From contig JAQYTT010000004.1 in NCBI GenBank assembly GCA_029433155.1, forward strand, positions 31,165 to 95,164: a stretch of DNA of 64,000 bases. The letters are read 5' to 3'. A program made the translations under genes and the position numbers. The stretch's first letter is position 1. Every line of letters starts with the position of its first letter. The notes beneath the pieces are model-generated. The model was not told the origin of the DNA. It saw only the letters and a list, made by a program, of their open reading frames with translations, and made no database searches. The DNA is from Lactobacillaceae bacterium L1_55_11 (lineage in GTDB: Bacteria; Bacillota; Bacilli; Lactobacillales; Lactobacillaceae). Positions 7,623-15,715 of the stretch are shown here, one piece after another.

Positions 7623-9011
7623 ATGGCAGATATAACCCATAACCCCGACGTGAACCAGGATGGTACCCGGCGGACCCTCACCAATCGTCACATCCAAATG
7701 ATTGCCATTGGTGGCACGATTGGTACCGGCCTCTTCGTCGGGTCAGGCACTACGATTTCGCTAGCGGGGCCCGCCATCCTGTTCCTATACGCCCTGCTCG
7801 GCATTGTCTTTTTCTTCATGATGCGAGCCATCGGGGAAATGCTTTACGCTCATCCCGAAGAGCACACCTTCGTCGCCTTTGTGACCAAGTACATGGGCTT
7901 TGGCCCAGGGGTCTTTGCCGGGGTGACCTACTGGTTAGGCCTAATCTTTTGTGGCATGGCCGAACTGACTGGAATCGCCATCATTGTCCAGTACTGGTTC
8001 CCCCACTGGAATGCCGCTATCATCCAGCTCTGTGTGCTCCTGTTCCTGGTGACCTTAAACATCTTTGCGGCCCGGGTCTTTGGTGAAACTGAATTCTGGT
8101 TTGCCATTATCAAGATTATCGCCATTGTTTCTTTGATTGTGACCGGGCTCTTCATGGTCCTGATGAACTTCCGCGAACCATCCGGCATTCACGCTTCCTT
8201 TGCTAATGTCTTTAAGGACTTCACCATGTTCCCCCACGGTCTGAAAGGATTCTTTGCTTCTATCTCCCTGGTCTTCTTCTCCTTGATTGCCATGGAGTTC
8301 GTCGGCATCACCATCGGTGAAACTAAGAACCCCCGCCCAGTCCTAAAAAAGGCCATTAATCAGATTGTTTACCGGATTCTGATTTTCTACATCGGTTCCC
8401 TCTTTGTCATCATGTCGGTTATGCCCTGGACTTCCGTTATTCCGGGCAAGAGTCCCTTCGTGGAAGTCTTCCAAATTGTTGGCTTCACCGCCGCTGCCAC
8501 GGTGATTAACTTCGTGGTCCTAACTTCGGCTACCTCAGCCTTGAACAGTTTGATTTTCTCAGCTGGTCGGCACTTGTATCAGATTTCTAAGGAAGTGGAG
8601 CTACCCCTGGTTAAAGAAGTTGGTAAGATTGCCAAAAACGGGATCCCAATCCGCGGCGTGGTCTTCTCCGTTATCTTGCTCCTAATGGCGCCGGTGATTT
8701 CTTCCATCCCCGCCGTCAACGATGCCTTCCAATTTATCAGCGCCGGGGCCAACGATCTCTTCATCGTAGTTTACATTTTCACCATGCTGGCCCACCGCAA
8801 GTACCGTGAATCCAGCGACTTCTTACCGGACGGTTTCACGATGCCCTTTTATAAGATTGCCAGCCCGCTGACCATCCTGGCCTTCTTCCTGGCCTACCTG
8901 TCACTGTTTACCAACGAAAACGATGTGATTCCAGCCTTCGGTGCCATTGTCTGGGTCGTGGTCTTTGGTGGCATCTGCTACCTGATTTACCGTAAAAAAG
9001 ATCATAATTAG
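7623..9011 (+). CDS. Amino-acid permease, APC superfamily AAT family (copy 2)
   Basis: This 462-residue paralog of the preceding gene is clearly close along its whole length (same GTIGTGLF helix 1, EFVGITIGETKNPRPVLKKA, HRKYRESSDFLPDGF). The ATG at 7623 follows GGAGGAAAGCCT; an in-frame extension upstream has no ribosome binding site. Changes are clustered in loops and in the C-terminal third (IRGVVFSVILLLMAPV against IAAILFSVALMFFAPV), so the two may differ in substrate. It has its own upstream element and is therefore a separate transcription unit, possibly running on into the DUF2798-like gene 67 bases downstream. Confidence 0.88.
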   Translation: MADITHNPDVNQDGTRRTLTNRHIQMIAIGGTIGTGLFVGSGTTISLAGPAILFLYALLGIVFFFMMRAIGEMLYAHPEEHTFVAFVTKYMGFGPGVFAGVTYWLGLIFCGMAELTGIAIIVQYWFPHWNAAIIQLCVLLFLVTLNIFAARVFGETEFWFAIIKIIAIVSLIVTGLFMVLMNFREPSGIHASFANVFKDFTMFPHGLKGFFASISLVFFSLIAMEFVGITIGETKNPRPVLKKAINQIVYRILIFYIGSLFVIMSVMPWTSVIPGKSPFVEVFQIVGFTAAATVINFVVLTSATSALNSLIFSAGRHLYQISKEVELPLVKEVGKIAKNGIPIRGVVFSVILLLMAPVISSIPAVNDAFQFISAGANDLFIVVYIFTMLAHRKYRESSDFLPDGFTMPFYKIASPLTILAFFLAYLSLFTNENDVIPAFGAIVWVVVFGGICYLIYRKKDHN

Positions 9012-9078
9012 CCGGGATAAATTGTGAAGGGCTTCCTCAAATTGACAGTGGGTATACACTGGAAATGAGGAGTATTAT

Positions 9079-9591
9079 ATGTCATCGCACCCGATAAGTC
9101 ATTTTTTCAAAAAATTACTACATCATCCCAAAACCATGGCCTGGATGTTCCCGGTTATCATGGTCGCCCTGATGACCAGCTACAACACCTTTATTCGCTA
9201 TGGTTGGTCTGAGAAAATGTTTGCCCAGGTCTTTGTGGTTTATCCGCTGATCGTGATTTTTATTTATTACTTTCGGGCCCTGGTTACCTATCCATTAGCC
9301 CTGCGGATTCACCGTTATTTCCCGGACTTCATTTCTGACCACGTACCGGCCCGCTTCACCGTGCCGATGGTCGTGATTATGTTTAACGTTTCGGTGATGA
9401 TGGTTTGGTTCACTGACATGCACCACAAGCTCTATCCCCACTTCTTACCGGGATACACCAACAACTGGTTGAAATCATACTTTGTGGCCGTGCCAATCTA
9501 CCTCTTCATCGTCCGGCCGGCAGTCGCCTATCTCTTTGAGAAACTGCAGGAACGTTACCCACTAATCGAATCCACCATGGAAGCTAAGTAA
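9079..9591 (+). CDS. Four-helix membrane protein, DUF2798-like
   Basis: This 170-residue protein has four hydrophobic segments (near residues 18-36, 48-68, 90-110 and 127-147) and basic loops. The layout recalls two DUF2798 units in tandem, but that match is from memory. GAGGAGTATTATATG gives the start. It ends at a strong terminator. No function is known; co-transcription with permease 2 is possible because no terminator separates them. Confidence 0.65.
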   Translation: MSSHPISHFFKKLLHHPKTMAWMFPVIMVALMTSYNTFIRYGWSEKMFAQVFVVYPLIVIFIYYFRALVTYPLALRIHRYFPDFISDHVPARFTVPMVVIMFNVSVMMVWFTDMHHKLYPHFLPGYTNNWLKSYFVAVPIYLFIVRPAVAYLFEKLQERYPLIESTMEAK

Positions 9592-9593
9592 AA

Positions 9594-9622
9594 AGCAGCT
9601 GACTTAAAGTCAGCTGCTTTTT
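9594..9622. terminator. Bidirectional terminator
   Basis: The perfect stem AAGCAGCTGACTT/AAGTCAGCTGCTT is followed by TTTT, and a near copy lies at 10799-10831. It serves the DUF2798-like gene on plus and the small membrane protein on minus. Confidence 0.85.
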
Positions 9623-9719
9623 ATTGTTTATGCTGGTGAGTTAGGTACCAGACTATCATAACGATTAGCCAAACACCGCCAGTTAAAAATACCAGCAGCA
9701 GGTTAAGCAAAAATTTCAT
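9621..9719 (-). CDS. 32-residue single-helix membrane protein
   Basis: The minus strand reads Met-Lys-Phe, then a hydrophobic run with several Leu, Val, Ile and Trp residues, then a polar His/Gln/Lys tail (YLTHQHKQ). GAAGGAATTTATATG is a good ribosome binding site, and the ribosome-site segment is itself a direct repeat (AAAATAGAAGGAATT twice, 9716-9746). It ends inside the terminator. It lies 26 bases after the HTH-membrane protein gene, so it is likely co-transcribed with it. Small basic-tailed membrane peptides of this kind can be regulators or toxins; nothing here decides which. Confidence 0.5.
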   Translation of the reverse strand: MKFLLNLLLVFLTGGVWLIVMIVWYLTHQHKQ

Positions 9720-9745
9720 ATAAATTCCTTCTATTTTAATTCCTT

Positions 9746-10585
9746 CTATTTTTCAGCTTTATAAAATCGCAATGTATCTCCAGTACCCTTACCAAACATT
9801 TGCACGTTAATGGTATCGGATTTCTTGATAGTAATTGTCTGAGGATCATCGTAGGAGATTTGAATTAGGTTGTCATTATCGTCATTAGTTGTGACCGTGG
9901 CGTAAGCATAATTCGAATCAGAACCCCTCCAGACTCCTGGTATCCATTTTAATTGATAGGTACCGTCGTTTAGTTTGGCACTGTCAGCGGTAAAACTAAT
10001 TTTTCCGGCCACTGAAGATTTTCCGATGTATTCGCCGTTGCCACTATCTACCTTCACATCATTTTTACGCTTTGTTATCTTCAGGACTTCAGCATTTTCT
10101 TTTTTTGATTCGGATGATGAAGAACTGCTTGATGCTTTTCCACCTTCTGACTGGCTTTTTGATGCTTTGGACGAAAGTGAACTCTCCAATTTGGCCGAGT
10201 GTGAGCCATTGTTTCTGTTATTTAAACTAGCACCGATTGCGATAGCGCCGCCAACAATTACGATGATTAGCAATACTAGAATTGCATAAACGCCGGATTT
10301 ATAAGACTTAAAATCCTTAATGCCTGCAATCCATGGCTTCTTGTGCAACGTTTCATTCGAAGTGTCCAGCCAATACCGATTTTTGAAAAACGATTCTCTT
10401 TCATCTAAATAATGCAGATACTCTTGGATATCTTTTCTTACTTGATCAGTACCAACCCCTGTCTGATTTGAAAGTTCACCCAGAGAAAAGGCATCGCTTT
10501 TATCAATTATGGCATTATATTTTTCAAATCTTTTCTTGCGTTTACGATCGTTATTAAAATCGTTAAATTTATCTCTTAGTCCCAT
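9746..10585 (-). CDS. HTH-like cytosolic domain plus membrane helix plus Ser-rich linker and outer domain
   Basis: The 279-residue protein has a basic N-terminal part with a helix-turn-helix-like stretch (SLGELSNQTGVGTDQVRKDI, residues 34-53), one membrane helix near residues 98-120 (VYAILVLLIIVIVGGAIAIG), a Ser/Lys linker (135-165) and an extracellular C-terminal domain of about 110 residues predicted to be beta-rich. The plan fits a one-component membrane sensor or a surface protein. The base composition is more AT-rich than that of the neighbours, as in transferred genes. The start ATG lacks a good ribosome binding site. A 32-residue membrane peptide gene follows. Confidence 0.6.
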   Translation of the reverse strand: MGLRDKFNDFNNDRKRKKRFEKYNAIIDKSDAFSLGELSNQTGVGTDQVRKDIQEYLHYLDERESFFKNRYWLDTSNETLHKKPWIAGIKDFKSYKSGVYAILVLLIIVIVGGAIAIGASLNNRNNGSHSAKLESSLSSKASKSQSEGGKASSSSSSSESKKENAEVLKITKRKNDVKVDSGNGEYIGKSSVAGKISFTADSAKLNDGTYQLKWIPGVWRGSDSNYAYATVTTNDDNDNLIQISYDDPQTITIKKSDTINVQMFGKGTGDTLRFYKAEK

Positions 10586-10832
10586 TGCCTACAGTTTTCC
10601 AAACTTGTACTTGTACCGTTGTCAAAGATTGTCCCCCTTTTTAGGAGGGGTAATTCTCTCCACGGCTTGCACAAGTTTTCATAGTTCTCTTCCTATTATT
10701 TAAGAATAATATTACTATCAATGGCTATGGTAGCCAAACCCTGTAGTTGTCCCTATGTAACAATTCTTCGTGTTCACACACACTTAAGTAGGCATTAAAA
10801 AAGCAGCTGACTTTAAGTCAGCTGCTTTTTTG
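10586..10832. other. AT-rich intergenic stretch upstream of the HTH-membrane gene
   Basis: The minus strand contains TTGACA, a tandem GTACAAGTACAAGT repeat and a weak TGGAAAACT extended -10 seven bases before the ATG. Further upstream there is a 13-codon ORF at 10682-10641 (MKTCASRGENYPS) with AGGAAGAG before it and the C-rich hairpin CCCCTCC...GGGGG over its stop, which resembles a leader peptide but may be chance. A TGGCTATGGTAGCCA palindrome lies near 10722. Confidence 0.4.
10799..10831. terminator. Terminator at the cadD end
   Basis: The stem AAGCAGCTGACTT with its complement is flanked by A and T runs and lies one base from the cadD stop. It is the second copy of the hairpin seen at 9594-9622. 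Confidence 0.85.
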
Positions 10833-11378
10833 TTATCCAAAGAGAACCCAAAGTCCTAATAGGAAGTAAATGACGGCCACCACAATTGAACCATGGCGTT
10901 GCACTAGGTTCCGTAGGCCCGGTGCATCCCCCAGGCGCTGACCCAGCCACCACCAAAGCGGGATGATTAGGATGAAAACGCCCACCGACAGCAGAGTTTC
11001 CACCAAGGTCTGTTGGCCAATAATCGGCACGTAAAGACCGATATTATCCGATCCACTGGCAATCGTCAGCAGAGCCACCTGACCGGCGCTGACCTGGCTT
11101 AGTTGTTGCTGGCTGCCACCCTTTTTAGGCAGCACCTGTTTGATAGCCAGCAAAATCGGGATAACACCCAACCAACGCACCGGCAGATTGATAGCATGGA
11201 CCCAGACCGTAGCCATCAGATAACTTACCAGCAGGAGCAGCAAAATACCGACATACTGGCCAATCAAGATATTTTGATTTTCTTTTTTAGATTTCGCCTG
11301 AGCAAAGAGGACGGCTAGTAAAAGCAGGTCGTCGACGTTACTACTAACAAAGGCAATCAAACTAGTAATTAGAATCAT
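10833..11378 (-). CDS. cadD: CadD-family cadmium resistance/efflux transporter
   Basis: This 181-residue membrane protein has about five to six helices. The opening SLIAFVSSNVDDLLLLAVLFAQ is the hallmark CadD start with paired Asp residues in helix 1. The central GSDNIGLYVPI motif is also diagnostic. The family exports Cd2+ and perhaps other divalent cations at the cell membrane. AAGGAGCAGCCATG fixes the start. The gene lies directly after tRNA-Ser and its terminator, a site where transferred genes often settle, although no attachment-site repeat is visible. Confidence 0.85.
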   Translation of the reverse strand: MILITSLIAFVSSNVDDLLLLAVLFAQAKSKKENQNILIGQYVGILLLLLVSYLMATVWVHAINLPVRWLGVIPILLAIKQVLPKKGGSQQQLSQVSAGQVALLTIASGSDNIGLYVPIIGQQTLVETLLSVGVFILIIPLWWWLGQRLGDAPGLRNLVQRHGSIVVAVIYFLLGLWVLFG

Positions 11379-11398
11379 GGCTGCTCCTTAATCAAAAT

Positions 11399-11437
11399 AA
11401 AACCCCTACCAAGTTTTTACACCTGTGTAGGGGTTTT
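11399..11437 (-). terminator. Terminator of tRNA-Ser(GCU)
   Basis: The stem AAAACCCCTAC/GTAGGGGTTTT on the minus strand is followed by ATTTT just after the tRNA 3' end. Confidence 0.8.
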
Positions 11438-11443
11438 GCTGAG

Positions 11444-11531
11444 TGGAGAAGAAGGGATTCGAACCCTCGCACGCTTTAACACGTCTACACCCTTAGCAAG
11501 GGCGCCTCTTCAGCCGCTTGAGTACTTCTCC
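11444..11531 (-). tRNA. tRNA-Ser (anticodon GCU)
   Basis: The 88-base cloverleaf has acceptor GGAGAAG/CTTCTCC, a long variable arm typical of class II tRNAs, T-loop GGTTCGAAT and anticodon GCT within CTTGCTAAG. CCA is not encoded. It stands alone with its own terminator. Confidence 0.95.
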
Positions 11532-11582
11532 AGTTTCGCAACAAGTAATACTATATCAAAACCAACGGCCTAAAGCAACCAC

Positions 11583-11912
11583 TTAGCGGCCCACCAAGGC
11601 GCGGGCCTGGTCGTTAAAGTAGTCCCAAACCCCAGCGGCATTGTCCTTAAAATCCTGTGTCAGGCTGGCACCTTTAGGATGCAGAGTAGCCGCTGGGTCA
11701 CGGTAAATATCATAAACCACTAAATTCCCGTCACTGTCCCAGGCCACGGTGTAAAAGGTCCCATCGGTCCGGTTATCTAGGATTTCTTGCAGGCCGCGCT
11801 TTAAGGTTAACGCGGCCACTTCATCAACACTGATTTCATGTCCCCGGGCATTTAGGATGGCAACCTGGTCTAATACCTGCTGCCAATCTTCAGCTACGTC
11901 TAAGCTATCCAT
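11583..11912 (-). CDS. Small acidic cytosolic protein, unknown
   Basis: The 109-residue protein starts at the ATG at 11912, five bases after GGGAGG. It has an N-terminal helical half (EVAALTLKRGLQEILDN) and a C-terminal half with FYTVAWDSDGNLVVYDIY, a beta-strand pattern. No signal peptide, membrane helix or catalytic motif is visible, and I do not recognise the family. It is convergent with nothing and stands alone between tRNA-Ser and the divergent nnrE. Confidence 0.6.
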   Translation of the reverse strand: MDSLDVAEDWQQVLDQVAILNARGHEISVDEVAALTLKRGLQEILDNRTDGTFYTVAWDSDGNLVVYDIYRDPAATLHPKGASLTQDFKDNAAGVWDYFNDQARALVGR

Positions 11913-12006
11913 GAGGCCTCCCAACTGATTTGAGCGTTTTTTACGTGCATTTTTCGAACAGACTATATATAATAACTGTTATTATACAAGAAAACGGAAG
12001 GTAATC

Positions 12007-12699
12007 ATGATACAACTTGTCAGCAATGAGGAAATGCACGATTTAGAATCTTACTTACTTGATCGAATCGGCGTTCCCCAAGAAGTCCTGATTGAACGTG
12101 CTGCCCTGGCTGTGATGGAAGTCATCGGGGCCGGCAACTTCGCCTTAGACCATGTCCTCGTCCTCGCTGGGCTAGGGAACAACGGGGCTGACGGCGTCGC
12201 CGTAGCGCGGATGTTGCACCTCCAAGGGATTCCGGTCACCCTTCAATTTGTGGGAAACCTCAACCGGGCCAAGGACAGTGTCCGCCACCAATTAGCCATT
12301 GCCCAAGAATGTGGCCTCACACCTGCTGACAAGAGTGATTTCAAGGAGGCTAGTCTGATTATCGACGCCATCTTTGGCACCGGCCTGAGCCGAGCCCTTC
12401 CCGAGGGGCTCCAAAAGATGGTCCGGGCCGCTAACCACATTGGTAACGCCGTCGTCGCCATCGATGTACCGACAGGAATTGACGCTGACACTGGTAAAGT
12501 CCAGGGCGCAGCCCTCAAGGCCCACACCACGGTCAGCCTAGGCTTTGTCAAACAAGGCCTACACCGTCGGCCGGCCCGCGGACTGGCCGGTGATATTGTT
12601 AACAAGGATATCGGCCTGATTGTCCCACCTGAATTTGAATTCTCACTCAACCACCATGAATCCAACGCTACCCAGCCGGTAGCCGCTAACCTGGCCTAA
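12007..12699 (+). CDS. nnrE: NAD(P)H-hydrate epimerase
   Basis: The 230-residue protein is the stand-alone YjeF N-terminal domain. LVLAGLGNNGADGVAVARML matches the phosphate/nucleotide loop (usually GNNGGDG), and AIDVPTGIDADTG carries the catalytic Asp region. The enzyme interconverts R and S forms of damaged hydrated NAD(P)H so that a dehydratase, encoded elsewhere, can repair them. The ATG lies after GGAAGG. The stop codon lies inside the stem of its terminator, which also ends at the rlmH stop. The partner dehydratase domain (nnrD) is absent from the window. Confidence 0.88.
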   Translation: MIQLVSNEEMHDLESYLLDRIGVPQEVLIERAALAVMEVIGAGNFALDHVLVLAGLGNNGADGVAVARMLHLQGIPVTLQFVGNLNRAKDSVRHQLAIAQECGLTPADKSDFKEASLIIDAIFGTGLSRALPEGLQKMVRAANHIGNAVVAIDVPTGIDADTGKVQGAALKAHTTVSLGFVKQGLHRRPARGLAGDIVNKDIGLIVPPEFEFSLNHHESNATQPVAANLA

Positions 12700-12713
12700 G
12701 CCAGGTTTTTTTA
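12688..12713. terminator. Terminator between nnrE and rlmH
   Basis: The stem AACCTGG/CCAGGTT is followed by a seven-T run; it overlaps the nnrE stop and touches the rlmH end. Confidence 0.85.
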
Positions 12714-13190
12714 TTTGTGGTAGGGCGAACCGGCCTGAATCATGAAGGCCCGGTAAATTTGTTCCACTAAGACCAGGCGCATTAATTGATGAGGTAAGGT
12801 TAATCGACCAAAACTCAGTAAGAGATTAGCTCGTTTTTTAATGGCCGGATTCAAACCTAGCGAACCACCAATGACAAAGGTTAAGGTCCCATGGCCCTGT
12901 AACATGGCCTGGGACAAATCCTTGGCCAGGGCTTCTGAGCTGAGCATCTGGCCCTCAATGGCTAAGACCACGACATAGTCTCGGTCGCCAATCTTTGGCA
13001 TAATCCGGGCCCCTTCCTTGGCCATAATCTGCTCATTCTCAGCTTCACTGGCCCCTTCTGGCGTCTTTTCATCGGCCAGTTCGACCTGTTCGACCGTGGC
13101 AAAACGGTGCAGGCGCTTGACATATTCGGCTACGCCGGCCTTGAGGTATTTTTCTTTTAACTTACCAACTGTAATGATCTTAACTTTCAT
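12711..13190 (-). CDS. rlmH: 23S rRNA (pseudouridine1915-N3)-methyltransferase
   Basis: The 159-residue protein has the normal length for this SPOUT-fold enzyme. [20 protein letters not shown] is the typical start, and FVIGGSLGL followed by the basic tail [20 protein letters not shown] forms the S-adenosylmethionine-binding trefoil knot. It methylates pseudouridine 1915 in helix 69 of 23S rRNA on the assembled ribosome. Its place beside htrA/walRK is conserved in Lactobacillales. Its promoter must lie in the DnaA-box intergenic region. Confidence 0.96.
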   Translation of the reverse strand: MKVKIITVGKLKEKYLKAGVAEYVKRLHRFATVEQVELADEKTPEGASEAENEQIMAKEGARIMPKIGDRDYVVVLAIEGQMLSSEALAKDLSQAMLQGHGTLTFVIGGSLGLNPAIKKRANLLLSFGRLTLPHQLMRLVLVEQIYRAFMIQAGSPYHK

Positions 13191-13715
13191 TTTTCTTCCC
13201 GTTTAACTGGACCAATTTAACCTAAAATAATTACCTGAGTTATCCACAGTTTTCCACAAGGATATCCTTCATTAGTCCCCGCTCAGGCCAATAATTACGC
13301 GGTTATGCCAAGTTGATTCTCCCTTATCCACATTTTCTGGTAATAAGTCCCGATTTTGTGGATAAGTAGAAGGGCCCAACCACTAGTCTTGACCCCTAAA
13401 TGGATTTTATTAAGCACTTTATCCACATTTTTATGCACAGCTGTGCATAAGCACATTTGTTCGTCCTCACAAGCGGCCAACTTGTTCGTCTTTGCAAAGG
13501 GCTAATCAGGCAAAACCGCTCAGTAGGCAGTTCTTAATAATATCTTAAAATTTATTTCCGAATAAGGGACTAATAAGCGCTAAATTTGTTCCCAGTTCAG
13601 GGTTGCTAGGCGAACAAAGTTTCTATTTTCAGGCCCTAATTTTGACTGTGAAAACGGTCCCCATGGCCCCCTTATTCCAAGGAACAACTATACCAAAAAA
13701 AATAACGGCAAAGCG
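13191..13715. other. Intergenic region between htrA and rlmH with no gene but many DnaA boxes
   Basis: No convincing ORF is present. The left half holds seven DnaA-box-like sites (13240-13450). The right half holds TTGTTCGTC repeats (13457-13465 and 13482-13490, inverted CGAACAA at 13611-13617) and an AT-rich tract around 13531-13590. Confidence 0.7.
13240..13450. promoter_or_regulatory. DnaA-box cluster (six perfect sites plus one near match)
   Basis: TTATCCACA occurs at 13240-13248, 13324-13332 and 13419-13427 on plus and as TGTGGATAA at 13357-13365. TTATGCACA occurs at 13431-13439 and as TGTGCATAA at 13442-13450. TTTTCCACA at 13250-13258 has one mismatch. The last two perfect sites form an inverted pair. 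The density matches origins or DnaA-titration clusters. dnaA itself is not in the window, and gene directions argue against this being the main origin. Confidence 0.8.
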
Positions 13716-13718
13716 TTA
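13696..13718 (-). terminator. Terminator of htrA
   Basis: AACG/CGTT with a six-base loop is followed by a run of T on the minus strand, overlapping the stop codon. The stem is short. Confidence 0.6.
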
Positions 13719-14852
13719 GTTTTTGAGTTCTTGATTCAGTTTTACGGTAGCAGTCTTCTTGGCACCGTTGTGGTAATAGGTAATCCTAACGCTATCACCG
13801 ACACTGTGCTTGTAGAGGTTCTCCCGCAGGTCAGCCTCAGACAGCACCTGCTTACCATCAATGCCAACAATAACATCGTAGTGGGCCAAGCCGGACCGAC
13901 TGGCAGGACTACCATCGTTAACCTTCATAACCACGACCCCACCACTGACACTGCTTGGCAGCTTCAAGGTCTTGGTCTGCTCGTCCCCAGGGATTTGTGA
14001 CAGGTTAACCATCTCAATGCCCAGGGCTGGCCGCGTAATCTTACCGTCCTTAACCAACTTGTTAACGACATCGACAACTTGGTCGGAAGGAATGGCAAAA
14101 CCAATCCCTTCCACCGAGGCCCCGGACTCAGAAGATGACAGCTTCATCGAGTTAATCCCAATCACCTGACCGGCAAAGTTGATTAGCGGACCGCCCGAGT
14201 TTCCCGGGTTAATGGCGGCATCAGTCTGAATCACGGTCGACCCGATGCCAGTTTGACTGTTATCATTGGCCGCCGAAACTAGCCGCTTGGTGGCCGAAAT
14301 GATTCCCTCAGTTAGCGTTGACGCATATTCAGATCCCAGTGGAGACCCGATGGCTAAGACCTTTTGACCCACGGCAATCTTACTGGAATCCCCAAAGGAG
14401 GCCGTGTCAGTTAGGTCAGCTGCATTAACCTTGAGGACGGCCAAATCAGTTAGCGCATCACTCCCGACCACGGTCGCGTTCACAGTCTTACCGGCATGGG
14501 TAATGACCTGGAGCTTGCTAGCCCCGGAGATAACGTGGTTGTTGGTGACAATGAAGGTTGCCCCATCAGCCCGTTTGTAGGCCACCCCGGATCCTTCTGA
14601 GGACTCCTGGAAGTTGTTACTTGATACCTGTTTAAAGTTCAGCACGGAAACCACGGCATTAGCGACCTTGTTATAGGCCGTTGTCGCCGTATCACCACTT
14701 GGAATTTTAGCTGAATTCACCGACTTAACCCGCACTGGGCTGTTATTACTTTGGTAGTTGTCCCAGATCTGCTGGCCAACTAAGACCCCGCCCCCGCCAA
14801 TCAAACCGGCGGCAGCCCCAATGGCCATGGTATTGGTTAAAGTAGTTTTCAT
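13716..14852 (-). CDS. htrA: Membrane-anchored serine protease/chaperone HtrA
   Basis: The 378-residue protein has an N-terminal membrane anchor (AIGAAAGLIGGGGVLVG, residues 10-26), a trypsin-like domain with His106 (TNNHVISG), Asp136 (LTDLAVLKV) and Ser219 (NPGNSGGPL), and one PDZ domain over the last 100 residues (SGLAHYDVIVGIDG). It degrades or refolds damaged exported proteins on the outer face of the membrane. It lies downstream of walI, but TATAAT at 14885-14890 suggests its own promoter as well. All catalytic residues are present and the length is normal. Confidence 0.96.
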   Translation of the reverse strand: MKTTLTNTMAIGAAAGLIGGGGVLVGQQIWDNYQSNNSPVRVKSVNSAKIPSGDTATTAYNKVANAVVSVLNFKQVSSNNFQESSEGSGVAYKRADGATFIVTNNHVISGASKLQVITHAGKTVNATVVGSDALTDLAVLKVNAADLTDTASFGDSSKIAVGQKVLAIGSPLGSEYASTLTEGIISATKRLVSAANDNSQTGIGSTVIQTDAAINPGNSGGPLINFAGQVIGINSMKLSSSESGASVEGIGFAIPSDQVVDVVNKLVKDGKITRPALGIEMVNLSQIPGDEQTKTLKLPSSVSGGVVVMKVNDGSPASRSGLAHYDVIVGIDGKQVLSEADLRENLYKHSVGDSVRITYYHNGAKKTATVKLNQELKN

Positions 14853-14919
14853 GGTTACTTAACTCCGCGCATCTAGTTGTTCGTATTATAGTCGTCTGGG
14901 ATTAAGTTTACATTAAAGC

Positions 14920-15699
14920 TTAACTGACCTGCTCCCCAGTAAAGGCGTTCACCTTGAGCAGGCTCTTGTCCCCATTTTTATTGGTGTTCAAAAATAACCA
15001 AACCGGCTGGTAAATGTCCTTGCCATCATAGTGGTCGGCCACATCGTAACCCAGCTCCCCGGTCGAAAGCTTATCACCACTGTTTAAGACATTGTAACGG
15101 TACAGGTCTTCGATGGCCGCCTGCTCGGAAATCGTATCTTCACTCTCCCGCAGCCGCTCAACAGCACTTAAACGGTGTTGAACCACGGTCCCCTGGTGGC
15201 TAGTTCGATCATAAGTCACTTCCAAGAGACCGGTCTTAGCTAAGACGGGCCACCCCAGGGCCGTCTGGCTGTAAGCAGCATAGGTCTGGCCACCGTGGAC
15301 GTCCTTAGCCTGACTGAGTAAGTGGTTATACTGATAACCCCACTTCTCAATCTCAGCCCGGTAGTAGCTATCGCCACTCTCCAGGCTGCCACGACCATCC
15401 CCACGGAAGTTCAGGTTTAAGGCCCCGTCCTTAATATTATAGTTAAGCATTCCACCGTAGAGCCTGGCCGAACCACTCAGGTTGGTATCCGATTCGGCCG
15501 CCATGTAACTCATCTCATAGGTCTTTTGGCTGACCCGGGGCAGGGTAATATTTTGCTTTTTCATTTCCTGGATAATGTCAGAACTAGGCGCATTCACGTC
15601 GACATTATTCTGGAAACCTTGCTGCCAGGAAACATACAAAAAGAGGTCAAGGGCGACAAAGAGCCCCAGCATTAAAATCAGCATTCGCTTGAATTGCAT
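14920..15699 (-). CDS. walI: WalRK accessory regulator WalI (YycI)
   Basis: The 259-residue protein has one N-terminal membrane helix (MLILMLGLFVALDLFLYVSW) and an extracellular domain of the YycI type. In Bacillus and Staphylococcus WalI and WalH bind the membrane part of WalK and tune its activity. AAGGAGG eight bases before ATG fixes the start. It is the last gene of walRKHI, 16 bases after walH. Sequence similarity in this family is low, so the call rests on topology, length and gene order. Confidence 0.88.
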   Translation of the reverse strand: MQFKRMLILMLGLFVALDLFLYVSWQQGFQNNVDVNAPSSDIIQEMKKQNITLPRVSQKTYEMSYMAAESDTNLSGSARLYGGMLNYNIKDGALNLNFRGDGRGSLESGDSYYRAEIEKWGYQYNHLLSQAKDVHGGQTYAAYSQTALGWPVLAKTGLLEVTYDRTSHQGTVVQHRLSAVERLRESEDTISEQAAIEDLYRYNVLNSGDKLSTGELGYDVADHYDGKDIYQPVWLFLNTNKNGDKSLLKVNAFTGEQVS

Positions 15700-15715
15700 G
15701 CGTCAGACCTCCTTT

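Noticed and set aside
11399..11531. Integration site (att) at tRNA-Ser
   Set aside because: I looked for a repeat of the tRNA 3' end and for an integrase gene nearby and found neither.
13240..13450. Main chromosomal origin (oriC)
   Set aside because: The DnaA boxes are real, but no dnaA/dnaN is adjacent and essential genes on the right run toward the site, so replication most likely comes from the right side of the window.
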